A DNA stretch of 64,000 nucleotides from Paraburkholderia aspalathi (lineage in GTDB: Bacteria; Pseudomonadota; Gammaproteobacteria; Burkholderiales; Burkholderiaceae), in NCBI RefSeq assembly GCF_900116445.1, contig NZ_FPBH01000014.1, positions 1 through 64,000 of the forward strand. Reading direction: 5' to 3'. Positions 17,867-26,595 of the stretch are shown here, piece by piece (the stretch's first letter is position 1; each line of letters starts with the position of its first letter). The translations under genes were made by a program, and so were the position numbers. Under the pieces are notes generated by a model that did no database searches, had not been told where the DNA came from, and saw only the letters and a list, made by a program, of their open reading frames with translations.

Positions 17867-19825
17867 CTACAACTTGATCCCCGCCGGATCCGCCGTCAGA
17901 TACCCCACCGTCGCGCCGAAGCGGTCCTTATAGTTGGCCCGCACGAGCGGATCGAGTGTCGATTGGATCTTGTCGTGCAACGGACTTTCCCAATCGCCGA
18001 CATGCTGGAAGTTGCTCATCACGTACGTCCAGCCGTTGATTTCGTCGACCGCATGCAGACCTGTCGACTCCGCGCCCGCCGGGCACGACAACACACGTGC
18101 GAGCGTTTTCGTATCGACGTTGTAAGCCCACAGAAAATTGTTGACGTGCATGCCGCTGTCTTCGCCGATAAAGAGCGTGCGCAGTTTCTCCGAGAATTTC
18201 AGGTTGTCCGGATTCGCAATGCGCTCCGGGTTCGCCGTGTTGCCGAGCGTGTCGGCGGACGACAGATCCTCGCCGACCAGCGCCGCGGGCGCCGCCATGT
18301 CCACCGGCACCCAGTCGCTGTTGATCGCGCTGCCGCTGCGGTCGCGCTGGCCGCCCTTCATGTTCAGCGCGTAAACCGCACCGGCGTTGATCGCCTTGTC
18401 GATGGCGACATCGGTCGATGCGGCATGACCGCGCACCATCGATTTCTCGATGCGTGACATCGCCGAATACAGCACCTTGTCCTTGATATTGACCGTCGTG
18501 CCTTCGAGCTTCGTGAAGCCCATGCTGCCGCCCGCCAACGCTGCGTAGCGATGGGTTTCGAGGAAGGTCGCCGCCTTCGTCATGCCCGATTTGACGCGCA
18601 CCCAGTTGAAGGTGCCGTTGTAGTTGATCTTCGTGTAGGTCGAATCGACAGGGTCCTTGGTCGCGACGTCCATGACGTCGCTCGCGCTCAGTTGATTGGC
18701 GAGCGCCTCGATTTCATCGCTGGTCGCATGGCCCAGATTGATCCAGGAAAGCGTTGCCGCGCCAGCCCCGCTCGACGACACCTGCGTCCACTTTGCGACA
18801 TACAGCGTGCCCGCCGACAGATCGGCCTCGCGATCAGCAATGAACATGAAGAGGCCGCCGTTGGTCGCGTCGTCGCCCATCAATACGGTGCGCTTATCCG
18901 GCATCACCTGAATCAGTTCGTGCGAGATGCGGCCGAGGCAGTAGTGCTTCCTGATCGTGCCAGTGCCGTCGGAATTGACGGTCACTTCCGGCAGATGGCC
19001 GTAGTGATAGGGATTGGCGGTGGTTTCGTCACCGTAAAGGCTGCGGCTGAAGCCCTTGAACTGACTGTTGCTTGCGATCGTCGCGGCGTCCGGCTCGTAC
19101 TCTTCGCTCGACAGATGCGTGTTCCACGGCGACAGGCTCGCGCCGCAGGTGATCCACAAGCCATGCGCCTTCGACGTGTCGACGTTGTGGTAGCCCACCA
19201 GCGTGAGCTTGCCGGTGGCCGGATCCTGATCGAGCGTGAGCACGGCGATCGGCGACGGCAACTGGCCATACATCGACTTCAGACTCTGATCGCGGGTCGC
19301 GTATTCGAACTGCACGACGGCGAATACCGCATTGCCCTTAAGGCCCTTCACCGTGGGCTTGTCGAGACGAATCAGCGAACTGCCGTCCGGGCAGTCCGAA
19401 TAGAACTGGCGCTCTTTGCCCGCCACCGATTTATCGACGATCGGCTGATTGTTGATATCGAAGTAGCCGCCGGCCAGGATAGTGCCGCCCTTGATGTTCG
19501 GCACCATGTCGCCGGTCACGAAAAACGGCTGGTACGCGAGCTTGAACGTACGGCTGCTGCCGTCGCTCAGTTGCACCGAGAGTGTCGAGCCGACCGTGGT
19601 TTTCGCCATCGCTGCGGGATCCGCCAGCGTCGGCGCGGCCATGCCGCTGAATGCCGCGGAGACGAAGTTGGCCACTGGCTTGACCGGCGTCGCCGCCAGC
19701 CCGTCGCCTCCGCCGCCGCACGCGGTCAGCATCGATGCCGTTGCAAGGCCGCCTAACGGCAGCATCGGCGCACCGGCGAGGAGTTTCAAGGCCTTGCGGC
19801 GGGAAAGGTCGAACGGCTCTGCCAT
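17867..19825 (-). CDS. phoX: PhoX-family alkaline phosphatase (DUF839)
   Basis: This 652-residue protein is of the PhoX type, a calcium/iron-dependent phosphatase that releases phosphate from organic esters outside the cytoplasm. The N-terminus has a twin-arginine motif (LSRRKALKLLAG), followed by a hydrophobic core and a lipobox-like SMLTACGGGG, so the protein may be Tat-exported and lipid-anchored. PhoX-type motifs include GDDATNGGLFMFIADREADL and the C-terminal NPDNLKFSEKLRTLFIGEDS. The ATG at 19825 is chosen because it places the Tat motif 10 residues in. A good Pho box lies about 120 bases upstream. Confidence 0.88.
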   Translation of the reverse strand: MAEPFDLSRRKALKLLAGAPMLPLGGLATASMLTACGGGGDGLAATPVKPVANFVSAAFSGMAAPTLADPAAMAKTTVGSTLSVQLSDGSSRTFKLAYQPFFVTGDMVPNIKGGTILAGGYFDINNQPIVDKSVAGKERQFYSDCPDGSSLIRLDKPTVKGLKGNAVFAVVQFEYATRDQSLKSMYGQLPSPIAVLTLDQDPATGKLTLVGYHNVDTSKAHGLWITCGASLSPWNTHLSSEEYEPDAATIASNSQFKGFSRSLYGDETTANPYHYGHLPEVTVNSDGTGTIRKHYCLGRISHELIQVMPDKRTVLMGDDATNGGLFMFIADREADLSAGTLYVAKWTQVSSSGAGAATLSWINLGHATSDEIEALANQLSASDVMDVATKDPVDSTYTKINYNGTFNWVRVKSGMTKAATFLETHRYAALAGGSMGFTKLEGTTVNIKDKVLYSAMSRIEKSMVRGHAASTDVAIDKAINAGAVYALNMKGGQRDRSGSAINSDWVPVDMAAPAALVGEDLSSADTLGNTANPERIANPDNLKFSEKLRTLFIGEDSGMHVNNFLWAYNVDTKTLARVLSCPAGAESTGLHAVDEINGWTYVMSNFQHVGDWESPLHDKIQSTLDPLVRANYKDRFGATVGYLTADPAGIKL

Positions 19826-19943
19826 GTTGTCGTGATCCAGGGTTTGGGTAGCGTGGGTGAATGCACAGCTGGCACGCACTCAGACCCAAAACCGCATGGT
19901 TCACGCTCGCGCCGCTATGACGCGAGGATTCTATGAAGTGAAT

Positions 19944-19961
19944 GTGAAAGTATATTGACAG
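19944..19961 (-). promoter_or_regulatory. Pho box upstream of phoX
   Basis: The minus strand reads CTGTCAA-TATA-CTTTCAC, two PhoB half-repeats of seven bases with a four-base AT spacer (12 of 14 matching CTGTCAT/CTGTCAC). A partial third unit (ACTTCAT) follows in phase after ATTC. It lies about 120 bases before the phoX start, matching the phosphate-starvation role of PhoX. Confidence 0.7.
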
Positions 19962-20015
19962 GCATTAGTAATATTAAATTCAGCTATTCGTTAGCTGAAA
20001 CCTGTCGCCGCCGAT

Positions 20016-20588
20016 CTAGCCTGGACGGCGGAATTCGTTTTCGACCCACGCCGCAGCACTCGCCTTGCTCAGCTTGAAGTTCGGCGCCACCTGCACTTGC
20101 GCGAGCTGTTCGCCGAACGTATCGAGCGCGGTCAGCAGCGCGTACGGCTCGTCTTCGTCGGGAACGATGTCGAGCGTGATGTCGAGTTCGTCATTGCCGT
20201 CCGCGCTGGCCACGCGCACTTCTTTGTGCAACTGGGCGCGCAGTTGCTGCTCATGGCGGCGCAACACTTCAGACGCGGTTTTCACCAGCGTGTTGAACGC
20301 CGACGTGTCCAGCGGCTTCGGATCTTTCTTGTTGCGGCCCATCGTCCACGGACCGACGAGCGCCGGTTCCGCTTCGCCGTCCTTGATCATGGCGACGGCC
20401 CAGCCTTCGTCGTCTTCGTTCTTGATGACGCGCGCGGTCCAGCCGTCATCGCGCCACAGACGCGCTTCGTGCTGGATTTCGGGCAGCGCTTCTTCCAGAT
20501 GCTCGAGCGAGGTTGCGTGGATTTCGGACGCGCCTTCCGTCGGGGAGTCAGCAGCGGTGTCGGACGATGGAAGGGGGGAATTGGTCAT
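20016..20588 (-). CDS. Conserved hypothetical cytoplasmic protein
   Basis: This acidic protein of 190 residues starts at the ATG at 20588. It has no signal peptide or membrane helix. The first 25 residues are low-complexity (SSDTAADSPTEG), followed by mixed alpha/beta with WRDDGWTARVIKNEDDEGWAVAMI and a helical region RRHEQQLRAQLHKEVRV. Codon use is like that of the neighbours. I do not recognise a family and assign no function. The gene is a single minus-strand unit next to phoX. Confidence 0.7.
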   Translation of the reverse strand: MTNSPLPSSDTAADSPTEGASEIHATSLEHLEEALPEIQHEARLWRDDGWTARVIKNEDDEGWAVAMIKDGEAEPALVGPWTMGRNKKDPKPLDTSAFNTLVKTASEVLRRHEQQLRAQLHKEVRVASADGNDELDITLDIVPDEDEPYALLTALDTFGEQLAQVQVAPNFKLSKASAAAWVENEFRRPG

Positions 20589-20765
20589 TACAGGTTTACT
20601 CACGTTCGCGGGGCGGAAACACAACTCAAGCCTGCGATTCTACCCGCCCCACACCCACCGGACGTGGCCCTCTGACGAACGGACAAGCCAGGGCGCGCTC
20701 CTCGTCAATCGAAATAGTGCATTTCGTTATTCGCGGGAACTTATAAGCCGATAATAAAACATTCG

Positions 20766-20791
20766 AAAAAAACGCGGCCCGAAAGCCGCGT
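20766..20791 (-). terminator. Minus-strand terminator with no obvious minus-strand gene before it
   Basis: On the minus strand, ACGCGGC-TTTCGG-GCCGCG is followed by seven Ts, a textbook rho-independent terminator. The next minus-strand gene begins downstream at 20588, and only the plus-strand porin lies upstream. It therefore ends either a small RNA or an early-terminated leader of the 20588 gene. Confidence 0.7.
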
Positions 20792-20802
20792 ATAAAGAGA
20801 TG

Positions 20803-20828
20803 AAAAAGACACCCCTGGTCAGGGGGTG
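20803..20828 (-). terminator. Second minus-strand terminator-like hairpin
   Basis: On the minus strand, CACCCCCTGACCAGGGGTG is followed by TCTTTTTC. It lies 12 bases before the 20766-20791 terminator, so the two act in tandem on the same transcript. Confidence 0.5.
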
Positions 20829-21216
20829 AAACGAATTGTAGAACTGTAATTCGCCGGGATAGAGCATACGAACTGGAAGAGTCCATTGCAGAAATCAGAA
20901 TGATTCGAAAATCAGGCAACATCGCGCTCAAATCCTTACTGAATATGACATAGCGGGAGCGTCGCAATCAAGCAACACCGATAATTTGACGAACAATTAC
21001 AACGCCATCGCGCACAAATATTTTTTTCTTTATTTACCCGCACTTACACAACTCTCAATCCTCTATTTCGAATTAGAAAATGCATTGTTGCGCCATACAC
21101 GCTTAAAGATATAAATAGCAGGCATACACTTCGCAGCGGATCGTCAGGCAGCCGGCGCAATCGGCTGTTAGCACTGGAATGCGATTCTCTACGCACTGTC
21201 CCGGAGTTATCTAAAC
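20829..21216. other. AT-rich intergenic region upstream of porin
   Basis: No gene is supported. The region is notably AT-rich compared with its surroundings. It must hold the porin promoter and leader. A weak minus-strand promoter (TTGCTT, 17 bases, TATGTC) around 20945-20975 could feed the tandem terminators. Confidence 0.45.
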
Positions 21217-22368
21217 ATGAAAAAAACCCTCATCGCAGCAGGCCTCATGGGCGCGTTCGCCATCACCGCTCACGCACAAAGCAGCGTTACGTTGTACGGC
21301 ACGCTGGACGCCGGTCTCGTCTACTCGAACAACCAGGGCGGCCACAGCAACTGGCAACAAGGCAGCGGTTCGGTGTCGAACACCTACTTCGGCCTGCGTG
21401 GCAGCGAAGACCTTGGCGGCGGTCTGCACGCCATCTTCACGTTGGAAAACGGCTTCAATCTGAACAACGGCCAGGACTCGGAAAACGGCACGATGTTCAA
21501 TCGTCAGGCGTTCGTCGGTCTGCAGAGCGATCAATACGGTGCGTTGACGCTCGGCCGTCAGTACGACTCCGTGGTCGATTACCTCGCACCGCTGTCCGAA
21601 GCAGGCGCGGGCTTCGGCAACAATCTCGCCGCTCACCCGTTCGATAACGACAATCTGGACAACTCGTTCTCGATCAAGAACGCCGTGAAGTACACGAGCG
21701 CGAACTACGCCGGCCTCAAATTCGGCGGCCTGTACGGCTTCAGCAATTCAGCCGGCCAGTTCTCGAACAACCGCGCTTGGAGCGCCGGTGCTTCGTACGA
21801 CAACGGTCCGCTGAGCGTAGCCGCCGCTTACCTGCAACTGAACAACTCGGGTAGCTCGAACCTGAGCGGCGCAGTCTCGCAAGGCGACGGCACCGCGGCT
21901 GTCGCGGCGAACCTGCAACGCACGTTCGGTGCGGGCATCAACTACACGTACGGCCCGGCGACGGCTGGCTTCGTGTACACGCATACGCAACTGGACGGCA
22001 TCACGGGCGTGGATGTCGGCGGCGTAACGCTGCCGGGTGTGGCAGGCACCAACCTGCATCTGGACAACTACGAGTTGAACGGCAAGTACGCACTGACGCC
22101 GGCACTGAGCCTCGCCGCTTCGTACACGTTCACCGACGGCAAGATGTCGGGTTCGAACGGCTCGGGTGATCCGAAGTGGCACACGGTATCGCTGCAAGGC
22201 GACTACTCGCTGAGCAAGCGTACCGACGTGTACGTGGAAGGCGTGTATCAGCACGCATCGGGCGAGTTGGGCAACTTCGGTGCGAACGTGGCGGCGATCA
22301 ATACGCTGGCGCCGTCGTCGACCGGCAACCAGGTTGCTGCGGCCGTCGGCCTGCGTCACCGTTTCTAA
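21217..22368 (+). CDS. Gram-negative porin (Burkholderia OmpC-like trimeric type)
   Basis: This 383-residue outer-membrane protein has a signal peptide ending AHA before QSSVTLYGTLDAGLVYSN, the typical first beta strand of Burkholderia porins. It has alternating aromatic strands throughout, the eyelet-loop region NNLAAHPFDNDNLDNSFSIK, and the C-terminal aromatic VGLRHRF needed for BAM insertion. It forms a general diffusion channel. It is a single gene with a long AT-rich leader and its own terminator. Confidence 0.93.
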   Translation: MKKTLIAAGLMGAFAITAHAQSSVTLYGTLDAGLVYSNNQGGHSNWQQGSGSVSNTYFGLRGSEDLGGGLHAIFTLENGFNLNNGQDSENGTMFNRQAFVGLQSDQYGALTLGRQYDSVVDYLAPLSEAGAGFGNNLAAHPFDNDNLDNSFSIKNAVKYTSANYAGLKFGGLYGFSNSAGQFSNNRAWSAGASYDNGPLSVAAAYLQLNNSGSSNLSGAVSQGDGTAAVAANLQRTFGAGINYTYGPATAGFVYTHTQLDGITGVDVGGVTLPGVAGTNLHLDNYELNGKYALTPALSLAASYTFTDGKMSGSNGSGDPKWHTVSLQGDYSLSKRTDVYVEGVYQHASGELGNFGANVAAINTLAPSSTGNQVAAAVGLRHRF

Positions 22369-22417
22369 GTTTTTCCAATGGCACGTGCAGAGCGGGTACC
22401 GGCCGCTCTGCAACTGA

Positions 22418-22452
22418 ACCCGCGCGTGGCACGATCACGCGCGGGTTTTTTT
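22418..22452 (+). terminator. Rho-independent terminator after porin
   Basis: The stem ACCCGCGCGTG...CACGCGCGGGT is followed by seven Ts, about 50 bases after the porin stop. Confidence 0.92.
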
Positions 22453-22661
22453 CATGGTGCTTACGTTCTTACGTTTCGGCGTAGCGATAGTGACGGCACA
22501 AGCATGCCGTGGGTATACTGAGGTCGGCTGCCTTCCTTGCCGTAACGTCGTTGCGGTTGAACGGCTGCTTCGTCGCGAAGCATGACGTTGTGTTCAATCG
22601 CGTTGCGCTTCGCCCGCGCCCCAAGTTCCCGTGCACGATCGGGGACGCCGACGATCGGACC

Positions 22662-23012
22662 ATGAAAAGACTTCTCCTGCTTGCTCCCGCTGCTGCCCTC
22701 ACTGCTTTTCTCGCTGCCTGTGGTTCCAGCGGTCCCACCCGCGACGCGTCCCAGCCGATGATGTACGTGTCTTCGCAGCGCGCCCCTGCATATATCGCCG
22801 ATTGCCTCGAAAGCAAGCTGTCACGCGTGCGAATGTCGCGCGTCGGCGACGCGACCGAGATCGCTGTTGGTTCCGATTCGAACAACTCGTATTTCGTCAC
22901 GCTGACGCCGTACAACGCGGGCTCGGTGATCAAGGTGATGCATCCTGCGAATGCGCCGGACGATCCACCTGAACCGGAAATGCGCGTCGATATTGCGCGC
23001 TGTGCGACCTGA
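22662..23012 (+). CDS. Small lipoprotein, hypothetical
   Basis: This 116-residue protein has a lipoprotein signal (MKRLLLLAPAAALTAFLAAC, lipobox LAAC, modified Cys20) followed by GSSGPTRDAS. Glycine and serine after the cysteine suggest outer-membrane retention. The mature part has two more cysteines (ADCLES, ARCAT) that could pair. The ATG at 22662 is chosen because upstream in-frame codons would bury the signal. I cannot assign a function. Confidence 0.78.
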   Translation: MKRLLLLAPAAALTAFLAACGSSGPTRDASQPMMYVSSQRAPAYIADCLESKLSRVRMSRVGDATEIAVGSDSNNSYFVTLTPYNAGSVIKVMHPANAPDDPPEPEMRVDIARCAT

Positions 23013-23178
23013 GTTTCGGGTCACTCGGCGGCGTTGTTGAGGACGACACTGAGGACCACATCGAAGGCCACGCCGATGCGCGATTTTTTATCTCGCGTGT
23101 CGGCTATTTTTTTATCTGCTCATCTGCGAACATAGCCGCCCCTTGGCTTTTATCCGGCGCGCTGCGTCGTGAGGTTCG

Positions 23179-23685
23179 ATGGCATCCAACAAAGCACATC
23201 ACGCGACTGGGTTTGCGGCCGGCGTTATCGCGGCGGCGGTTGTCGCACGCGTCGGCGGCGGTGGTTCGTTTCATATCGGCGTGCTGTTGAGTTTCATCGC
23301 CGGGGTGGCGGGGAGTACAGCGCCGGACTGGCTGGAAGTGGCGTGGTGGTCACGCGCGCGAAGGCTGTGGATTACCCATCGTACGTTGACGCATTGGGGT
23401 GTGGGGTGGGTCGCGTTGCTCGTGGGTTCCTATCATTGGCTTGGGCATTCGGTTTATGCTGCCGCGGCGTTTGGGTTTGCTTGTGGAGGGGTGATGCATC
23501 TGTTGGCCGATTGGCCGAATCCTTTGGGAGTGCCGTGGGTCGCTGCGCGGCATTCTTTGAATCTTTGGAATAGTGGGCGGTGTGATTTGATTGTTGTTGC
23601 GGGTTCTTGGGTCGCCGCGTGGTTTGTTAGTGAGCATGTCTGGTTGCATGGGGTTTCGGTTTTGCGGTTTTTGAGGGTGGGGTAG
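23179..23685 (+). CDS. YdjM-like membrane-bound metal-dependent hydrolase
   Basis: This 168-residue inner-membrane protein has the family's metal-ligand pattern: KAHHATGFAAG at the start, GSTAPDWLEV, ITHRTLTHWGVGW, and HLLADWPNPLGVPW. The repeated His and Asp sites lie next to about four membrane helices. Members (E. coli YdjM) are SOS-linked in some species, but I see no LexA box here. Codon use shifts toward T-rich codons near the end of the gene, just before the dispersed repeat. Confidence 0.82.
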   Translation: MASNKAHHATGFAAGVIAAAVVARVGGGGSFHIGVLLSFIAGVAGSTAPDWLEVAWWSRARRLWITHRTLTHWGVGWVALLVGSYHWLGHSVYAAAAFGFACGGVMHLLADWPNPLGVPWVAARHSLNLWNSGRCDLIVVAGSWVAAWFVSEHVWLHGVSVLRFLRVG

Positions 23686-23998
23686 TTGTCGGCTTTTCTT
23701 TGCCTGCGCGGCGCTTTTTGTCTGTGTGCTTGGGGCTTTGGCCTTTCCTTGGTTTGTTAGTGGTCTATTAGCGTTGCCCCTGTGCGGGGCGGCACCTACT
23801 TTTCTTTGCCGCCGCAAAGAAAAGTAGGCAAAAGAAAGCGGCTAGAAGCCCCTGCTAAGTGGGCATCGTGGTCTGCACAGGGTAGTGGTGCGACTGGAAT
23901 CTGTGTTCGTGCCCGTGCATAAGCTTGTGACAAGGGTGTCATTCTTCCGGCGGCGCTGCGCGCGCCGAAGCGTTGTTCTTAACCCCGTTTGGTACGCT
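23686..23998. other. Intergenic region between YdjM-like gene and AraC regulator
   Basis: This region lies between the ends of two convergent genes. It holds the dispersed repeat and its hairpin, and nothing else that I can support. Confidence 0.5.
23732..23828 (-). repeat. Dispersed repeat, copy 2, with perfect 15-bp hairpin
   Basis: This element is inverted relative to the copy at 96-183 and shares its core blocks. It ends in a perfect inverted repeat, CCTACTTTTCTTTGC (23795-23809) and GCAAAGAAAAGTAGG (23814-23828), with a four-base loop. It lies in the intergenic space after the YdjM-like gene. It looks like a REP-type element; from memory, similar sequences recur in Paraburkholderia genomes. 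Confidence 0.78.
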
Positions 23999-24823
23999 TT
24001 ATCGCCGCTTCGCGGCTGCGTAGTTGGCAGGGGTCATGCCCATCAATCGCACGAATGCTCGGGTCATATGGCTCTGGTCGGCAAAGCCCGCTGCAGCTGC
24101 CGCGTCTGCCAATGTCGTGCCGCGTGCGATCAGTTGTCTCGCAAGTATTACCCGGCGCTGCATTCTGTATGCGTGCGGTGGTAATCCCATCTCATACGCA
24201 AAGCCCCTCAGTAGCTGGAAGCGGCTCATGCCGGCCTCAGTAGCAAGGTCGGTCAACGTAAGCGGTGATGAAGGGTCGTCGTCGATCCTAGCCCTCGCTC
24301 TCGCAATCGGACTCAAGGTCTGTGCCAACCTCGGACGTGTGTGCGTCGTCGCGTGAGTTCGAAGTAGATACCCAAGCAACTCGAGCATCGTCTCCTCTCG
24401 GATCAAGTCGTCCGGCACGGATTGCGCTTCCACCGATACTGTGAACAGGCGCTCGAAGAGTATCTTCAGTTGTGGGTCGTGTGCCACCGGTTGCGTTAGT
24501 TCGATCTCGTGTGTGGCCGTGCCACTTAACTCGATCGCTGCGTCGCTTAGCATCGACGGCTCGAAATACAGCATGCGCCATGCGCGTCCGCGCTCGTCGA
24601 GCGGGCTGCCGTCGTGTACCTCTCCAGGGTTCACCATGATCGCGTCGTTCGCTCGTGCTTCTACTACACCGCGGCCGCTTGATGATCGGTGTCCGCCCGT
24701 GAAGATCACGCCTACCCCGAAGCGGTCGTGTGAGTGGCGCGGAAACGAATGCGCCGTTTCGGCTACCGTCGCTTCGACGCCGGCGATCGCGCAGCGAGGC
24801 ATGTGAACGCGGCCGCGTGACAT
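23999..24823 (-). CDS. AraC-family transcriptional regulator (cupin type)
   Basis: This 274-residue protein has an N-terminal cupin-like ligand domain (AHSFPRHSHDRFGVGVIFTG, then NPGEVHDGSPLDERGRAWRMLYF) and a C-terminal double helix-turn-helix (about 170-270: LTLTDLATEAGMSRFQLLRGFAYE, then TTLADAAAAAGFADQSHMTRAFVRLMGMTP). Regulators of this layout often control an adjacent amino-acid exporter, but none is present. The ATG at 24823 is one of two close starts (the other is MPRCA, seven codons on). Confidence 0.87.
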   Translation of the reverse strand: MSRGRVHMPRCAIAGVEATVAETAHSFPRHSHDRFGVGVIFTGGHRSSSGRGVVEARANDAIMVNPGEVHDGSPLDERGRAWRMLYFEPSMLSDAAIELSGTATHEIELTQPVAHDPQLKILFERLFTVSVEAQSVPDDLIREETMLELLGYLLRTHATTHTRPRLAQTLSPIARARARIDDDPSSPLTLTDLATEAGMSRFQLLRGFAYEMGLPPHAYRMQRRVILARQLIARGTTLADAAAAAGFADQSHMTRAFVRLMGMTPANYAAAKRR

Positions 24824-24976
24824 GGGACGCCGCTCAGAAGTTAACTTGCGTTCCGCGCGGAACAACGCGCGGCGGTGTGCACGCTGAATCACGCAGCGAA
24901 CCGTATGCAGATCGCCAGAGCGCCCCGCGCGCCAAGCCACGCGGCAAAGTGCGAGATGCCGCCTGAGCCAGCCCGC

Positions 24977-25912
24977 TCATCGACCGCCCCCTTCGTCCGT
25001 GCCCGAGCGCTCGCCCTCGCGGATCTTGCCTTGCGAAACGCTGCTGCCCGGTGGCACGCTGTGCGTTAGCCACACATTGCCGCCGATCACCGAGCCGCGT
25101 CCGATCGTCACGCGTCCGAGAATCGTCGCGCCGGCGTAAATCACGACGTCGTCTTCAACAATCGGATGGCGCGCGTTGCCCTTGACCAGCGTGCCGTCAA
25201 CATCGGCAGCAAAGCTCTTCGCGCCGAGCGTCACGGCCTGGTAGACACGCACGCGCTCGCCGATGATCGCGGTCTCGCCGATCACAACGCCTGTGCCGTG
25301 GTCGATAAAGAAACTCGGGCCGATGGTCGCGCCCGGGTGAATGTCGATGCCGGTCGCCGAGTGCGCGATCTCGTTGATGAAGCGCGCGAGCAAAGGCACG
25401 CCGAGGCGGTGCAGCGCGTGCGCAAGACGATGGTGCGTCATCGCCCACACGCCCGGATAACACAGCAGAATTTCAGTGATGTGCTGCGCAGCCGGGTCGC
25501 CGGTGAACGCGGCCTGGATATCGCTGACCAGCAACGCGCGAATACCGGGCAACTGCGTGCCGAACTCGCGCGCGACGTTGAACGCGCGCTCCTTCAGATC
25601 CGCATCGGGCGTTTCGCCGAACTCGGGCAGAAAGCGCAAGGCACGGCGAATCTGTTCGGCAAGCAATCGCAACGTGCTTTCGAGCGTGTGGCCGACGTAG
25701 TAGTCGACAGTTTCGTCAGTTAGATCGGGGGCGCCGTAATGCGTGGGAAACAGCGCCGCGCGCAAGCCGGTGACAATCCCGATCACCGCCTCGCGCGACG
25801 GCAGCTCGCGAATGCCGAGCGGATGCCGCGTGCGATGCAGTTCTTCACGCGACGCGCGCAGGTCCGCGACGATCTGTTCGAGACCCCAGTTATGGGCAGG
25901 CACATTAGGCAT
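24977..25912 (-). CDS. cysE: Serine O-acetyltransferase, EpsC type
   Basis: This enzyme makes O-acetylserine from serine and acetyl-CoA for cysteine synthesis. The 311-residue protein has the long N-terminal helical domain of the EpsC group, followed by left-handed beta-helix hexapeptides (about 185-290: GIDIHPGATIGPSFFIDHGTG, VVIGETAIIGERVRVYQAVTLG, GATILGRVTIGRGSVIGGNVW). The catalytic His in IDHGTG and the HPIVEDDVVIYA segment are present. The last 20 residues are hydrophilic (REGERSGTDEGGGR). It is a single gene. Confidence 0.92.
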   Translation of the reverse strand: MPNVPAHNWGLEQIVADLRASREELHRTRHPLGIRELPSREAVIGIVTGLRAALFPTHYGAPDLTDETVDYYVGHTLESTLRLLAEQIRRALRFLPEFGETPDADLKERAFNVAREFGTQLPGIRALLVSDIQAAFTGDPAAQHITEILLCYPGVWAMTHHRLAHALHRLGVPLLARFINEIAHSATGIDIHPGATIGPSFFIDHGTGVVIGETAIIGERVRVYQAVTLGAKSFAADVDGTLVKGNARHPIVEDDVVIYAGATILGRVTIGRGSVIGGNVWLTHSVPPGSSVSQGKIREGERSGTDEGGGR

Positions 25913-26037
25913 AAAAGGACAGCGCCGCGCGATAGGCGCGGTTCAGAGTGATTGTCCCAAGAGATTACCGCGTTTTGCCGCGGCTCGCGCAACGTCGCGC
26001 TGCTGCCCGGTATGCAGGGCCGCGCGTGGCGGGCGGT

Positions 26038-26271
26038 TCAGATGGTCACGCTGCTCGCATCGATCCAGCGCACGGCCCAGTCGCGCGCGTGCGCGATGGC
26101 GGTGGCCTCGTCAGGGAAACGCAAGTCGGTGGGGAAAAAACGGTTGGCGACCAGTTCGCCGTCGCTCGAGCGGGAGATGACCACATAAGGTTGCCAGCTG
26201 CCGTCGCCCGCGCGCGCCGGTGCGCAATTCAGCAAGTAGCCGCGATGTGTGAATGCAGCATCGAAATGCAT
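26038..26271 (-). CDS. Small hypothetical protein, DUF6566-like
   Basis: This 77-residue cytoplasmic protein contains HRGYLLNCAPARAGDGSWQPYV and ends DEATAIAHARDWAVRWIDASSVTI. The closing AR-x-WA-x-RWID pattern recurs at the C-terminus of the transposase-domain fusion protein at 52146 (EWARRWIDEES), so both belong to one small-domain family. I believe it corresponds to DUF6566 but cannot confirm. No function is known to me. Confidence 0.7.
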   Translation of the reverse strand: MHFDAAFTHRGYLLNCAPARAGDGSWQPYVVISRSSDGELVANRFFPTDLRFPDEATAIAHARDWAVRWIDASSVTI

Positions 26272-26595
26272 GTGTCACCCGCCCTGACGGCCCCGTAAGA
26301 TGTTTTGAGTAGCGCGCGTCTGTTCGTTGCCGGCTATGTAAAAACAGCCGGACGCATGTCGCCGATTTAACCGCGCTTCGCGCGTCGGAGTAAGATCATA
26401 CTCTGTAGAAAATAGGCGTCCATTAAAAAAAACGAAAAGAATCGCGGACGCAATCGTCACGTGAAATGCCCGCATATGTCATTGCACATAAACTGCGAGG
26501 CAAGCGCGGTACAACTCACGCACACAAAGAGGTTGTGCGAGGCGGAACAGGTTTTGCTGCACTTCAACCATGTCCTCTTCAATGGAGAATGCATG
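26272..26595. other. Intergenic region with element shared with the braR promoter
   Basis: No gene is supported. The 16-base sequence TAAAAACAGCCGGACG at 26339-26354 is identical to 36412-36427 upstream of the LuxR gene. Confidence 0.5.
26339..26354 (+). promoter_or_regulatory. 16-base element, copy 1 (shared with the luxR leader)
   Basis: TAAAAACAGCCGGACG occurs here and at 36412-36427 in the same orientation relative to the downstream gene. Both copies are followed within about 25 bases by TTAACCGC. It may be a shared promoter element or a small dispersed repeat. Confidence 0.4.

Noticed and set aside
18551-19756. A 401-codon open frame antisense to phoX
   Set aside because: It is the complement of a clear PhoX gene, with the usual antisense composition and no recognisable motif.
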